A stretch of DNA of 64,000 bases from Candidatus Thalassolituus haligoni (lineage in GTDB: Bacteria > Pseudomonadota > Gammaproteobacteria > Pseudomonadales > Oceanobacteraceae). The position numbers were made by a program, and so were the translations under genes. The stretch spans positions 3,787,501-3,851,500 of the forward strand of contig NZ_CP139482.1 in assembly GCF_041222825.1 (NCBI RefSeq). Direction: 5' to 3'. This document shows positions 25,941 to 34,702 of this stretch, one piece after another; the stretch's first letter is position 1; every line of letters starts with the position of its first letter. Below the pieces are notes generated by a model. It saw nothing but the letters and a program-made list of their open reading frames with translations, did not search any database and was not told where the DNA came from.

Positions 25941-26672
25941 TCATGATCCTCCGGGACGTTCCGCCAGACAGCCGTCATCCATTTCAAAGATCCGGTCAAA
26001 AAGATCGAGGCTGCGGTGGTCGTGGGTGACCACCAGCACCGCTGCCCCGGTATCCTTGGCCACACGCTGGAACAGGGTCATGACCTGACGGCCACGCTGA
26101 CTGTCGAGTGCGGCGGTGGGTTCGTCGGCCAGCAGCAGTGGCGGGCGGTTGGCCAGAGCGCGGGCGATGGCGATTCGCTGCTGTTCACCGCCAGAGAGCT
26201 GACTGGGCAGGTTGTCACGCCGATGGGCGACTTCCAGATAGTTCAGCAGTTCCATCGCACGTACGCTGGCAGGAGCCCCGCGTACACCGTTGACCTCCAG
26301 CGCCAGCAGCACATTTTCCAGCCCGGTCAGGAAGGGAATCAGGTTGGGTTTCTGGAACACAAAACCAATGCAGGCGCGGCGAAAGGCCCGGTGGTCGCCA
26401 ATCGTGGCGCGGGCGCCGCTGGCCAGTTGGCCATGCAGCCACACTTCACCCTCGGTCGGTTCATCCAGCAGGCCTGCCATCATCAATAACGTTGACTTCC
26501 CTGCTCCACTGGGTCCCAGCAAACCCGCCATCTGACCGGCCTGCAGTTGCACGTTAATCCGCGACAGAGCAGCCACGGCCATGTCTGCGCTACCATAGAC
26601 CTTGCTCACCCCGCGCAACTCCAGCGCGGGAACTGCCAATACCGGTTCCCGGAGCGGTAAAACAGCCGTCAT
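25941..26672 (-). CDS. ABC exporter ATPase (MacB/LolD/DevA type)
   Basis: About 243 residues. Walker [11 protein letters not shown]-loop [14 protein letters not shown], signature [15 protein letters not shown], Walker [13 protein letters not shown] and the H-loop VVTHDHRS are all in place. The start is the ATG at 26672, which overlaps the permease stop (ATGA) and has GAGGTG upstream; the frame upstream of it is not homologous. With an FtsX-like permease and a membrane fusion protein it forms a tripartite exporter or a mechanotransmission complex. Substrate unknown. Confidence 0.9.
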   Translation of the reverse strand: MTAVLPLREPVLAVPALELRGVSKVYGSADMAVAALSRINVQLQAGQMAGLLGPSGAGKSTLLMMAGLLDEPTEGEVWLHGQLASGARATIGDHRAFRRACIGFVFQKPNLIPFLTGLENVLLALEVNGVRGAPASVRAMELLNYLEVAHRRDNLPSQLSGGEQQRIAIARALANRPPLLLADEPTAALDSQRGRQVMTLFQRVAKDTGAAVLVVTHDHRSLDLFDRIFEMDDGCLAERPGGS

Positions 26673-27808
26673 GACAACACCTCCCGAGCCTCGACCTGCA
26701 TGGCCTTCCAGATACCCAGTAACGCCCCCACACCACAAAGCACCAGCACAATGGCCGCGAACATCAGAAAATCCTGCGGTGGCTGTACCAACCGCCGTGG
26801 AAACAAGGGCCAGATCAAGGGCCCCAGCAGCACCGCGATACCGTAGCCCAGTGCGCCCAACGCCAGTGCCTGCTGCAGGATCATGGAGACAATAGGGCCG
26901 TTGGGGCTGCCAATCAGTTTCAGCAAGGCAATTTCGTGCTGCTTCTCCAGTGTCATGGTGTAGATGGTCACCGCAATCACCACCGCACTCACCAGCAACA
27001 GTACCGCCGTGAACATCAAGATCTGTCCGCGCAAACGACCCAGCCGCCCGTAGAGAAACACGGTGCGTTGCTCCTCGGCACTCAAAACCGTTACATCGCC
27101 CCAGCGGTCAATGGTGCGACGCACCTCCGTGACATCGGCAGAGTCCTCCAGCTCCAGCATGATAGCGGCGACATTGGCAGCGCGAACACTTGGCACCGGC
27201 CGCCCGGCAGCGCGGGCAATCGCCACCGCATCCGCCGGACGGTGAGTCTGAACGTCCAGAGCATCGTTGATGCCCAGCGCCACCACCGGATTGCCGCTGG
27301 AATCCAGATAATGACGCGCCAGACCAACGACCACACAGCGAGTACCGTCCAGATGCAGCTCATCACCGAGGCGCAGACCTGTGGATTCGTCAGCAATGGC
27401 CTCGCCACGTCCGGCTGCCAGTGGACGTCCGGCCAGTAGCGGAATCCACTCACCGCGATCGGCCGGAAAATCCAGCCCGATCAGCGAGCCACGCACGGTA
27501 TTGCCGTGAATTTCAAAACGCCGCGACTGCAGTGTGAACTGGCGTGCCGCCCGTACCCCCGGCACTGACAGCGTGCGCGCCAGCGTGCGGCGGTCAATGG
27601 AAGAGCCTTCGGCGAATGGCCCTTCGGTGCCAGCCTGGATCACCCACAGGTCGGCCCCGGAATCATCGATAATGGCCAGCGCATCACTCACAATTCCGTG
27701 ATAAAGCCCGGTCATCGACATCGCCGCGAGCAAGGTCAGGCCAACGCCCAGCCCCGTTAACAGAAATCGCGCCAGGTTGGCCCGAATGTCCTTTACAGCC
27801 AGATTCAC
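26669..27808 (-). CDS. FtsX-like ABC exporter permease (DevC/MacB type)
   Basis: About 379 residues from GTG, chosen because GGAGGTG stands seven bases before it and the GTG overlaps the stop of the fusion-protein gene (GTGA). One N-terminal membrane helix (ARFLLTGLGVGLTLLAAMSM), a periplasmic domain of about 210 residues, and three C-terminal helices (from GQILMFTAVLLLVSAVVIAV on) give the MacB-like topology. LEKQHEIALLKLIGS is the coupling region typical of FtsX proteins. Confidence 0.88.
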   Translation of the reverse strand: MNLAVKDIRANLARFLLTGLGVGLTLLAAMSMTGLYHGIVSDALAIIDDSGADLWVIQAGTEGPFAEGSSIDRRTLARTLSVPGVRAARQFTLQSRRFEIHGNTVRGSLIGLDFPADRGEWIPLLAGRPLAAGRGEAIADESTGLRLGDELHLDGTRCVVVGLARHYLDSSGNPVVALGINDALDVQTHRPADAVAIARAAGRPVPSVRAANVAAIMLELEDSADVTEVRRTIDRWGDVTVLSAEEQRTVFLYGRLGRLRGQILMFTAVLLLVSAVVIAVTIYTMTLEKQHEIALLKLIGSPNGPIVSMILQQALALGALGYGIAVLLGPLIWPLFPRRLVQPPQDFLMFAAIVLVLCGVGALLGIWKAMQVEAREVLS

Positions 27809-28827
27809 GGGGTCACCTCCGCCGCCAGAGCCGGTATGCCTGCACAGGATGGCCCGGAGCAACCTTCCGGCGACCCAGCAAGGACAGGCTGCACTTCCAC
27901 CATAGCCCGCTCACCCAGTGCCCAGTTTGGTGGTAATGACATCAGCTGCAGATCAACCGAAAACTCTCGTGTGTCCGTGTCTACCATCCGGTTCAGCCGC
28001 ACAACCTGCGCTGCAATCGGGGTCAATGGTTGCGACTTCAGCCATACCTGAGCCTTGTCTCCAGGCCGGATCCGGCTCAACAGAGACTCGTCGAAACGCG
28101 CCTGCACCCGCAGCGAGTCCGGATCCACCAGGGTCAGACCAGGCTGGCCCGGAGCCACCACATCACCAACGCTGCAGTGACGGGCAATGACAACACCGTC
28201 AAAGGGGGCTCGCAGGGTAGCGTCCTCCAGACGGGCGCTGGCCGCCAGCCAGTTGGCCTGTGCCTGCGCATGGGCAGCCTCGGCGGCTCGCCATTGCGAC
28301 TCTCCGGCCTTCGCATCCAGAGCCGCCGTGCGGGCAGCCGTCTGACGGGCGTCCAGTTCACTGACAGCAAGAGCCCCCGGAGACAGCCGTGACAACTGCT
28401 CCGCCCGCTCGCCATCGAGCCGGGTCTGCTGGTGCAAGACGGTGGCACGCTGCAGTGCCAGCCGTGCCACAACCTCGGCCTCACGGGCGTTATCCCATCC
28501 AGCCCGAGCAGCGGCCAGATTGGCCTCCAGCTCTGCAGCATCCAGTTCCAGCAGGACCTGCCCGCGTACCACAGGGTCACCGACATCCACCACTATCGAT
28601 GCCACCCTCAGAGTGCTGCGACTGGCCAGCAGCGCTTCCTCCCGCGCTACCAGCTCTCCCGCTCCCCGCATGGGCAGCGCTCCGGAGGTTCGCTCCGGGT
28701 CCAGGGTGTCAGCTGCCGTCCCAGGCTCAGGCAACAGCAACAGGACAGGCCAAAAGGCCAGCAGCAGAGCAGCCAGCCACCAGTACACAGGGCCTCGCAG
28801 CGGCTCTCTCTTTGGGGTGTTCTCCAT
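27805..28827 (-). CDS. Periplasmic membrane fusion protein (HlyD/RND adaptor type)
   Basis: 340 residues. An N-terminal membrane anchor (VYWWLAALLLAFWPVLLLL) is followed by a biotinyl-lipoyl-like half (STLRVASIVVDVGDPVVRGQ), a helical hairpin rich in Ala, Glu and Gln (about 105-200), the second lipoyl half (LRAPFDGVVIARHCSVGDVV) and a beta-barrel. It links the inner-membrane ABC unit to an outer-membrane channel that is not encoded here. It is the first subunit in the exporter operon; its stop overlaps the permease start. Confidence 0.88.
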   Translation of the reverse strand: MENTPKREPLRGPVYWWLAALLLAFWPVLLLLPEPGTAADTLDPERTSGALPMRGAGELVAREEALLASRSTLRVASIVVDVGDPVVRGQVLLELDAAELEANLAAARAGWDNAREAEVVARLALQRATVLHQQTRLDGERAEQLSRLSPGALAVSELDARQTAARTAALDAKAGESQWRAAEAAHAQAQANWLAASARLEDATLRAPFDGVVIARHCSVGDVVAPGQPGLTLVDPDSLRVQARFDESLLSRIRPGDKAQVWLKSQPLTPIAAQVVRLNRMVDTDTREFSVDLQLMSLPPNWALGERAMVEVQPVLAGSPEGCSGPSCAGIPALAAEVTP

Positions 28828-28842
28828 TCCCTGATGACCGTT

Positions 28843-29127
28843 TCAGCGCTTGCCACGCTGTTGCGCCAGGTAGTCGGTAATATCCTCCAGACTCAAAGCA
28901 CCTTTTTTGTCGGTATCAATAGCATCGTAGCGCTTGTAAACCCTGGGCATACCGGTCTCGGCTTCCTCACGACTGAGCAAACCGTCATGGTTGGTATCCG
29001 CTTGGGTAAAACGCTGCTGCAGTTCGTCCAGAATGCGTTGCTGACGCGTATCGTCCTCAGCCCGGATTTCAACGGCGCTCGCCAACAGCAGCAAACCCAG
29101 TGGCAGTGACAATATCAATCGGAACAT
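28843..29127 (-). CDS. Secreted EF-hand calcium-binding protein
   Basis: 94 residues. A signal peptide (MFRLILSLPLGLLLLASAVE) precedes two EF-hand loops: DTNHDGLLSREE (44-55), with all ligand positions canonical, and DTDKKGALSLED (71-82), slightly less typical. It would bind calcium in the periplasm. It lies 15 bp upstream of the exporter fusion-protein gene in the same direction and leads that operon, with the two-component system transcribed away from it. This suggests an exporter linked to calcium or another divalent cation, by inference. Confidence 0.88.
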   Translation of the reverse strand: MFRLILSLPLGLLLLASAVEIRAEDDTRQQRILDELQQRFTQADTNHDGLLSREEAETGMPRVYKRYDAIDTDKKGALSLEDITDYLAQQRGKR

Positions 29128-29248
29128 GGGGATTCTCCTTGTGGAATGGAGTCTGACTCACACAGGTTGCCCATCAACCGGCGTTGCAGACCATGACGCC
29201 ATACTGAACGGCCGGTGTGGTGCAATCATGGCCGCCAACAGGCGGTGT

Positions 29249-29292
29249 ATGGCAACGTATGGCACAATGGCCGGTCTGCCATCGTTTGCCAT
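29249..29292. promoter_or_regulatory. Symmetrical pair of direct repeats, probable response-regulator site
   Basis: ATGGCA-N4-ATGGCA (29249-29264) is mirrored by TGCCAT-N4-TGCCAT (29277-29292). Each pair has a 10-bp period, which is the binding mode of OmpR/PhoB-type regulators. The site lies midway between the divergent exporter operon and the response regulator gene. It probably controls both. Confidence 0.7.
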
Positions 29293-29364
29293 AATTTCCT
29301 CTGGTTCCCTCCGGAAGGCCTCTCTAGAATTGCACCACGACCCCGATAACAACGAAGATACCTC

Positions 29365-30090
29365 ATGAACGATCCGGTCAAGGTATTGGTGGTGGATGAC
29401 GAAGCCGAACTGCGCGGTTTACTGCGACGCTACCTCAGTGATCAGGGCTGTCAGGTGCGCGCCGAGGCCCACGCCGGAACGGTGAGCACCCTGCTGGCCC
29501 GCGAACGCTTCGACGTACTGGTGCTGGATCTGATGATGCCCGGCGAGGACGGGCTGAGCCTGTGCCGACGCCTGCGTCACGAAGGCGAGACCATCCCCAT
29601 TCTGATGCTGACCGCCCGGGGCGACCCGGTCGACCGGGTGGTCGGGCTGGAAATGGGGGCTGATGACTATCTGGCCAAACCCTTCCATCCACGCGAACTG
29701 CTGGCACGCATCCTGGCCCTGGTGCGTCGTCAACACATACTGGGAGCCCACCTCGGGCCGACTCAGAACAGCCCGCTGCGCTTTGGCCCGTACAGCCTGC
29801 ATCTGGACAGTCACAGTCTCGACCGGGACGGCGAGAACGTACCGCTGACCAGCGGCGAATTCCGTTTGCTCAGCACTCTGGCCCGGCACCCCCGCCGCCC
29901 ATTGGGACGGGATCGCCTGATCGAGCTGGCCTACGGCCGGGATCATGTCGCAACCGACCGTGCCATCGACTCACAGATCATGCGGCTGCGTAAACTCATC
30001 GAGACCGAGCCCTCTGCACCACGTTTTATCCAGACCGTATGGGGCGTGGGTTACGTGTTTGTTCCTGACGGCAACCGGCGGCACCAATGA
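29365..30090 (+). CDS. OmpR-type response regulator
   Basis: 241 residues. The receiver domain has the acidic DDE at 11-13, the phospho-acceptor Asp55 in VLDLMMPGEDG, the Thr switch in LTARGD and Lys in YLAKPFHPRELLARI. The C-terminal winged helix ends IQTVWGVGYVFVPDG. It closely follows the OmpR subfamily pattern. The coding region ends overlapping the kinase start (ATGA). Its likely binding site is the mirrored ATGGCA repeat array 73 bp upstream. Confidence 0.92.
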   Translation: MNDPVKVLVVDDEAELRGLLRRYLSDQGCQVRAEAHAGTVSTLLARERFDVLVLDLMMPGEDGLSLCRRLRHEGETIPILMLTARGDPVDRVVGLEMGADDYLAKPFHPRELLARILALVRRQHILGAHLGPTQNSPLRFGPYSLHLDSHSLDRDGENVPLTSGEFRLLSTLARHPRRPLGRDRLIELAYGRDHVATDRAIDSQIMRLRKLIETEPSAPRFIQTVWGVGYVFVPDGNRRHQ

Positions 30091-31406
30091 ATTGGCCACG
30101 TACGCTGGTCAGCCGCCATGCCTTGATGTTGATCGGAGTCATACTGGCAGGGCAACTGCTGGGGGTCAGTCTGGTCAGCCGACTGATTTTTCTACCACGT
30201 GCCGAACACCTGGCCGAACTCACTGCGCGCCAGCTGGAGGCCATACAGGCTGGCCTTGCCGAACTGCCGGAGGCGCAACGCCTAGGATTTATCGAACGTT
30301 TCAACCGCCACGCCCGGCCTGACGATCGTCAGACGGATACCCGGAATGCGCCCTGGCGTGTACTGCGGCGACAGCTGGATGCCGACATTGTAAAAGCCTT
30401 GAGCAAGCGGCTGACCAGCCAACAGATGATAGTGGAACCCTGGCCCGACCACCCCGGCAATCTGCTGGTCAGCATGCCGCTGGATGGCCAGATCTATCGG
30501 CTGGTGCTGTCGGAAGTCGTGCCCGACAGCAGCACCCACGGCGCACTGCTGACCATGACCGCTGTTGGCATCCTGCTGGCATTGGCCAGCGCCCTGTGGC
30601 TGCAACGTCGCCTGCATCGACCACTGGCGCGGGTCGTGGCTGCTGCCGAAGCGGTAGTCCACGACGAACGACCGCCACTGCTGCCGGAAGACGGCCCTCT
30701 GGAAATCGCTACTCTTAGCCGCAGCTTCAACCTGCTGGTCGAAAGTCTGTCGAGTGCCGAACAGGAGCGCGCTCTGATGCTGGCGGGTATCTCCCACGAC
30801 CTGCGTACACCGTTGACCAATTTGCGGCTGTATGTCGAACTGCTGCCTGCGGACACCGAAGCCGATCTGCGTGACGGTATGGAGCGAGGCATCGATCAGA
30901 TTGATGCCGCTATCAGGCAGTTTCTCGACTTCGCCAATCCCGGCAGCGCCGAGCCGGAGCAAGTGCTGCAATTGCACGAGCTGGCCCTGGACGTGGTCCG
31001 CCAGCTGCCCGATCGGCAACAGGCCATTCAGCTGGAGCTGCCCGCCGTCACCGCAGTGTGCGGCCGGCCTCTGGCGCTGCAACGGGTTATCAGCAATCTG
31101 CTGATCAACGCCTGGCGGCACGGCCAGCCACCGATTTCTCTGCATACAGGAGAGTGCAATAGCGACGTCTGGATTGAGATCCGCGACCACGGCCCCGGTA
31201 TCACCGCCACTGAAGCCCGCCACCTGCGCCAGCCGTTTGTGCGCGGTGAAACTGCCCGCAGTGGTACGCCCGGCACCGGCCTGGGCCTGGCCATCGTCGA
31301 GCGTATAACCCGGATGCACGGCGGCCGACTGGAACTGCTCCCGACTCCTGGTGGCGGTCTCTGCGCGCGGGTCAGGCTGCCCGCAATCACACCGGAAAGG
31401 ACTTGA
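30087..31406 (+). CDS. EnvZ-like sensor histidine kinase
   Basis: 439 residues. Two membrane helices (about 11-36 and 152-172) flank a periplasmic domain of some 115 residues; a HAMP linker (RRLHRPLARVVAAAEAV) follows. His237 is the phospho-acceptor in MLAGISHDLRTPLTNLRLYV. The N-box is ISNLLINAWRHG, G1 is RDHGPGI and G2 is GTGLGLAIVERI, so the ATP domain is complete. It pairs with the response regulator it overlaps and probably senses a signal related to the divergent exporter/EF-hand operon. An IS200/IS605-type element lies immediately after its stop. Confidence 0.92.
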   Translation: MNWPRTLVSRHALMLIGVILAGQLLGVSLVSRLIFLPRAEHLAELTARQLEAIQAGLAELPEAQRLGFIERFNRHARPDDRQTDTRNAPWRVLRRQLDADIVKALSKRLTSQQMIVEPWPDHPGNLLVSMPLDGQIYRLVLSEVVPDSSTHGALLTMTAVGILLALASALWLQRRLHRPLARVVAAAEAVVHDERPPLLPEDGPLEIATLSRSFNLLVESLSSAEQERALMLAGISHDLRTPLTNLRLYVELLPADTEADLRDGMERGIDQIDAAIRQFLDFANPGSAEPEQVLQLHELALDVVRQLPDRQQAIQLELPAVTAVCGRPLALQRVISNLLINAWRHGQPPISLHTGECNSDVWIEIRDHGPGITATEARHLRQPFVRGETARSGTPGTGLGLAIVERITRMHGGRLELLPTPGGGLCARVRLPAITPERT

Positions 31407-32642
31407 TGACCCGTTGATTTTGACGTCCTCTCGCTAACGCTCGCCGGTCTTTGACCGGGAAGGAGGGGATTGGCGAAAACGCCTGGCTCACCTCGGTGGG
31501 TTCCTGCTGCTGGCGACATGATTGCACCGCTCACTTCACAGGCTAACCGGGCGTGTCCCGCCCTTAAAACATTGATCGCGCCGACCAAATCGGCGTTTTT
31601 CTCAAAGCCACATTCGACGCAGGTGAACCCTTCTTGCGTGCGCCGGTTGTCCGCCGAAATATGCCCACAACATGGGCACGTTCGACTTGTGTTCTTCGGC
31701 GGCACCGCTATCAGGTGTCCGCCATTCCATGCCAGCTTGTAATCCAATTGACGGCGGAACTCGAACCAGCCCTGATCGAGGATGGATTTGTTCAGGCCGG
31801 ACCTGGTCCGTACGTTCTTGCCCGGTTGCTCGGTACTCCCTGCCGCCGACCTGGACATATTCCGTACCTGCAACTCCTCGATACACACCATCGCGTGGTT
31901 TTGGCTGATCGCGGTAGAGGTCTTGTGCAGGAAGTCGCGGCGGGCGTTGCCGATATGGGAATGAATACGCTGGACGCGGGCTTTTGCCTTCTTCCAGTTG
32001 CTGCTGAATCTGGTTTTGCGGATTATCGCCTGCTGCGCCTTGCGCAGCGCGATTTCGTGCCACTTGAAGCGGTTGAGTGGCGCGTGGAACGTGCCGTCCG
32101 ACAGCGTAGCGAAACGGGCCATGTCGATGCCGACCGCACCGCCGTTGGGGATCGGCTGTACAACCTCGCGCTCGGTCTGGATGCTGATGAAACACTTGCC
32201 ACACAACTGGCTGACGCTGACGTTTCGCACCTCACCCGGCACGTCCTGGCTGTTGCGATAGCGCAGCCAGCCGAGTTTTGGCAGGAAAATGCGGAAATTG
32301 GCCTGATCGAGCTTGATCTGCTTCGGGTCGGGATAGCGAAAACTGTCGCCCTGACTCTTCTTCTTGAAGCGTGGAAACTCAGCCCGCTTGGCGAAGAAGT
32401 TAGCATAGGCCCGCTCCAGGTGAGCGTCTGCTGCAACGGGTGCGTCGGGGCCGCTCTGAGCCACGGTGTTTCCGTGCCGTTGCGCCACTCGGTGAGCCGC
32501 TTGCACAACCCGGCGTAGCCGAGTTTCTTCTCACCTTGCTCGTAGCGTTCCTGCTGCAATGCGAGTGCCTTGTTAGGTGCATCTGGCACTGCTGTTCGCC
32601 GCTTGGCATGAGTGCGTATTTGAAGGCTTGAAGACGTTGCAT
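31407..32642 (-). pseudogene. tnpB: TnpB (OrfB) RNA-guided nuclease homologue, frameshifted
   Basis: Three reading frames must be joined: the N-terminus MQRLQAFKYALMPSGEQQ (from 32642), then LGYAGLCKRLTEWRNGTETP, then the long last frame from about 32420. The last frame holds the RuvC-like parts (VGIDMARFATLSDGT, VCIEELQVRNMS, KNADLVGAINVLRAG) and the zinc ribbon (CPCCGHISADN, FTCVECG). So the catalytic core survives but the N-terminal part is out of frame twice. The last frame stays open past 31407 into antisense of the kinase gene. That extension is not homologous and its native stop is lost or unclear. Confidence 0.8.
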
Positions 32643-32665
32643 GGCCGGAATTATACGCTTAGCCT

Positions 32666-33063
32666 ATGAGTAACGAAAACGATATGCGGCGCGGGCGACA
32701 TGACGCTTTCCTGATGCACGTTCACCTGGTCTTCGTGACCCAATACCGTCGCGAGGTGTTCACCAGGGAAATCCTCGACGATCGTTCCGGCATCTGCGCC
32801 GACTTCGAGGCGGAGCTGGTGGCGTTCGACGGCGAGGACGATCACGTCCACCTGCTGGTGAACTACCCGCCGAAGGTTGCCGTTTCGGCGCTGGTAAACA
32901 GCCTGAAAGGCGTTTCCAGCCGGATGATCCGCAAGAAGAACGACTCGAGCATCCGCAAGAAACGGTGGCGCGGTGGTCGCCGTCCTGCTTCGCCGGAAGC
33001 TGCTGCGGCGCTCCCATCGAAATCATCCGCCAGTACATCGAGCAGCAGCAGACACCACACTGA
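32666..33063 (+). pseudogene. tnpA: TnpA (Y1 HUH transposase), frameshifted
   Basis: The start MSNENDMRRGRHDAFLMHVH and the HUH motif DDHVHLLVNYPP (His60, His62) are intact. About 100 codons in, the frame is lost near 32965-32975. The continuation, containing the catalytic tyrosine in APIEIIRQYIEQQQTPH, is in another frame that ends at 33063. A single small indel thus separates the nickase tyrosine from the HUH domain. Only 23 bases separate the start from the divergent tnpB. Confidence 0.8.
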
Positions 33064-33201
33064 CCGCCGAAAGGACGCCTACGGCGTCCGCGCTATCCTT
33101 CCCCGGCCTGAAGGCCGAAGCTTGCCGCGCACCGAACCCACCTTCCCATAACTCCGGTAAGGCGCTACGCTCAGCCAAAGCCTACTCATGGAAGAATCGC
33201 C

Positions 33202-33492
33202 ATGATCCGGGAACAAACACTCAGCGCGTTACGTAACTGCAAGGCTGAACTTCAGTCTCGCTTTGGCGTTCAGGAACTGTCTTTGTTTGGCTCAACCGCC
33301 CGTGCGACCAATACCGATAGCAGCGATGTCGACATACTCGTCAGCTTTAAAGGCCCTGCTACTTCAAAACGCTACTTCGGTGTGCAGTTCTATCTTGAAG
33401 ACCTGCTCGGCTGCCCCGTTGATCTGGTCACCGACAAGGCTCTGAGGCCAGAGCTGAAACCCTATGTTGAGAGGGACAGCATTCGTGTCTGA
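33202..33492 (+). CDS. MNT-type nucleotidyltransferase (minimal)
   Basis: 96 residues. ELSLFGSTARATNTDSSDVD carries the Gly-Ser motif and the Asp-x-Asp pair; SDVDILVSF completes it. It belongs to the MNT antitoxin-like nucleotidyltransferases. No HEPN/HepT gene follows; instead a PD-(D/E)XK-DUF5655 gene starts 50 bp later, and both genes also occur together as broken copies near 18.3-18.8 kb. That repeated association suggests a functional pair. The activity (AMP transfer) is inferred from the family. Confidence 0.85.
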   Translation: MIREQTLSALRNCKAELQSRFGVQELSLFGSTARATNTDSSDVDILVSFKGPATSKRYFGVQFYLEDLLGCPVDLVTDKALRPELKPYVERDSIRV

Positions 33493-33542
33493 TCATAGGG
33501 ATCGCCGTCAAAAATGACGTTATAGCAACAACAAGGAACCCC

Positions 33543-34505
33543 ATGAGCGACATCAAGCTGTTCACACTCGATCAGGGCAAGGCCACAGAGCTATCAGGCC
33601 AGAGCGCCCGCCTCGAAAAACACCTGCAACAGGACGTTGAGCGCAATATGCCAGCTCTGCTGGGCGTGAATTTTCTGGCCAGCGAATACAGCACCGGCAA
33701 AACTCATCGCGGTCGCATTGATTCGCTGGGAATCGACGAAAACAACTGCCCCGTCATCATCGAATACAAACGCCACAGCAATGAAAACGTGATCAACCAG
33801 GGGCTGTTTTACCTCGACTGGTTGCTCGACCATCAGGCCGAATTCCGCTGGTTGGTGATGGAAACACTGGGCCGGGAAGCTGCCAACGGCATCGAATGGA
33901 ACGGCACCCGTCTGATCTGCATCGCCTCGGACTTCAACCGCTACGACGAACACGCCGTACAACAGATCAACCGCAATATCGAGCTGATGCGCTACCGCTA
34001 CTTCAGCGATAACCTGCTGTTGCTGGAACTGGTGAATGCCCGGACGGCGCAGATCAACCAGGATGCACAGACAAGTAAAACTGATTCCACAGCCAGCCAA
34101 ATTGACACACCAATAACGGAAAACAAAATCACAACACGAGGTGACAAAAGCCAGCAAGAACGGCTCGCAGAAGCCCCACCCGAGTTGCTTGAGCTCTACA
34201 ACAACCTGTGCGACTACATCGAATCCCTCGGCGACGAAGTCCAACGCAAGGAACTCAAGCTTTACACCGCCTTCAAACGCATCCGTAACTTTGCCTCCGT
34301 GCTGGTACTCAGCGGACGAGACCCGCGTTTACAGCTGTACTTGAAACTGCCCGGTGAAATGGCCGAAGAGAAAGACGACAAATGGATGAGGAATATGAGC
34401 AAAACCGGCCATTGGGGCACCGGTGATCTGGAAGTCAATGTACGGACGCCGGAAGAACTCGAAGAAGCAAAGCAACTGGTCGCCAAGGCATATGGGGAGA
34501 GTTGA
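33543..34505 (+). CDS. PD-(D/E)XK nuclease-like protein with C-terminal DUF5655
   Basis: 320 residues. The N-terminal half has a restriction-nuclease core: Asp60 in HRGRIDSLGID and Glu74-x-Lys76 in VIIEYKRHS, the D...ExK signature. A Lys/Thr/Gln-rich linker (about 175-215) leads to a C-terminal domain of the DUF5655 type, YIESLGDEVQRKELKLYTAF ending GTGDLEVNVRTPEELEEAK. NucS-like and DUF91 nucleases share the N-terminal layout. The probable role is a defence or repair nuclease; the context (nucleotidyltransferase before, Septu after) supports defence. Direct proof is lacking. Confidence 0.8.
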   Translation: MSDIKLFTLDQGKATELSGQSARLEKHLQQDVERNMPALLGVNFLASEYSTGKTHRGRIDSLGIDENNCPVIIEYKRHSNENVINQGLFYLDWLLDHQAEFRWLVMETLGREAANGIEWNGTRLICIASDFNRYDEHAVQQINRNIELMRYRYFSDNLLLLELVNARTAQINQDAQTSKTDSTASQIDTPITENKITTRGDKSQQERLAEAPPELLELYNNLCDYIESLGDEVQRKELKLYTAFKRIRNFASVLVLSGRDPRLQLYLKLPGEMAEEKDDKWMRNMSKTGHWGTGDLEVNVRTPEELEEAKQLVAKAYGES

Positions 34506-34702
34506 TTCCCTCCCGTGCCTGCTGACGCAAGTGATCTGCAGTGCCCCGAATGTGACGATATTTTGAGCCTTTTAACCTCGTGATCCGGCTATTCGGCCGG
34601 TATGATTAACAACAATCCAGGTTAAATCGGAATAATCTCTTCTGGTTTGACGACACAGCACCCGGCTGGTTGGCCAATAGCCGTTACTGCAGACACAACC
34701 CG

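Larger units (their letters stand above)
31407..33190. mobile_element. Decayed IS200/IS605-type element (divergent tnpA and tnpB)
   Basis: A head-to-head tnpB (minus) and tnpA (plus) are both damaged by frameshifts. Small hairpins flank the ends, for example GGACGCCTACGGCGTCC and GGCCTGAAGGCC near 33075-33120. The boundaries are approximate because IS605-type elements lack terminal inverted repeats and target duplications. The element is unlikely to move on its own. Confidence 0.75.

Noticed and set aside
25684..25944. 86-codon minus-strand frame between the RHS remnant and the exporter
   Set aside because: No ribosome site or recognised domain; low-information sequence next to a rearrangement, so not called as a gene.
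31028..31406. Extension of TnpB into the kinase gene
   Set aside because: The frame stays open, but this stretch is antisense to a well-conserved kinase ATP-binding domain and has no TnpB homology.
33202..33492. Second MntA-HepT system
   Set aside because: The nucleotidyltransferase has no HEPN gene next to it; the following gene is a PD-(D/E)XK-DUF5655 protein.
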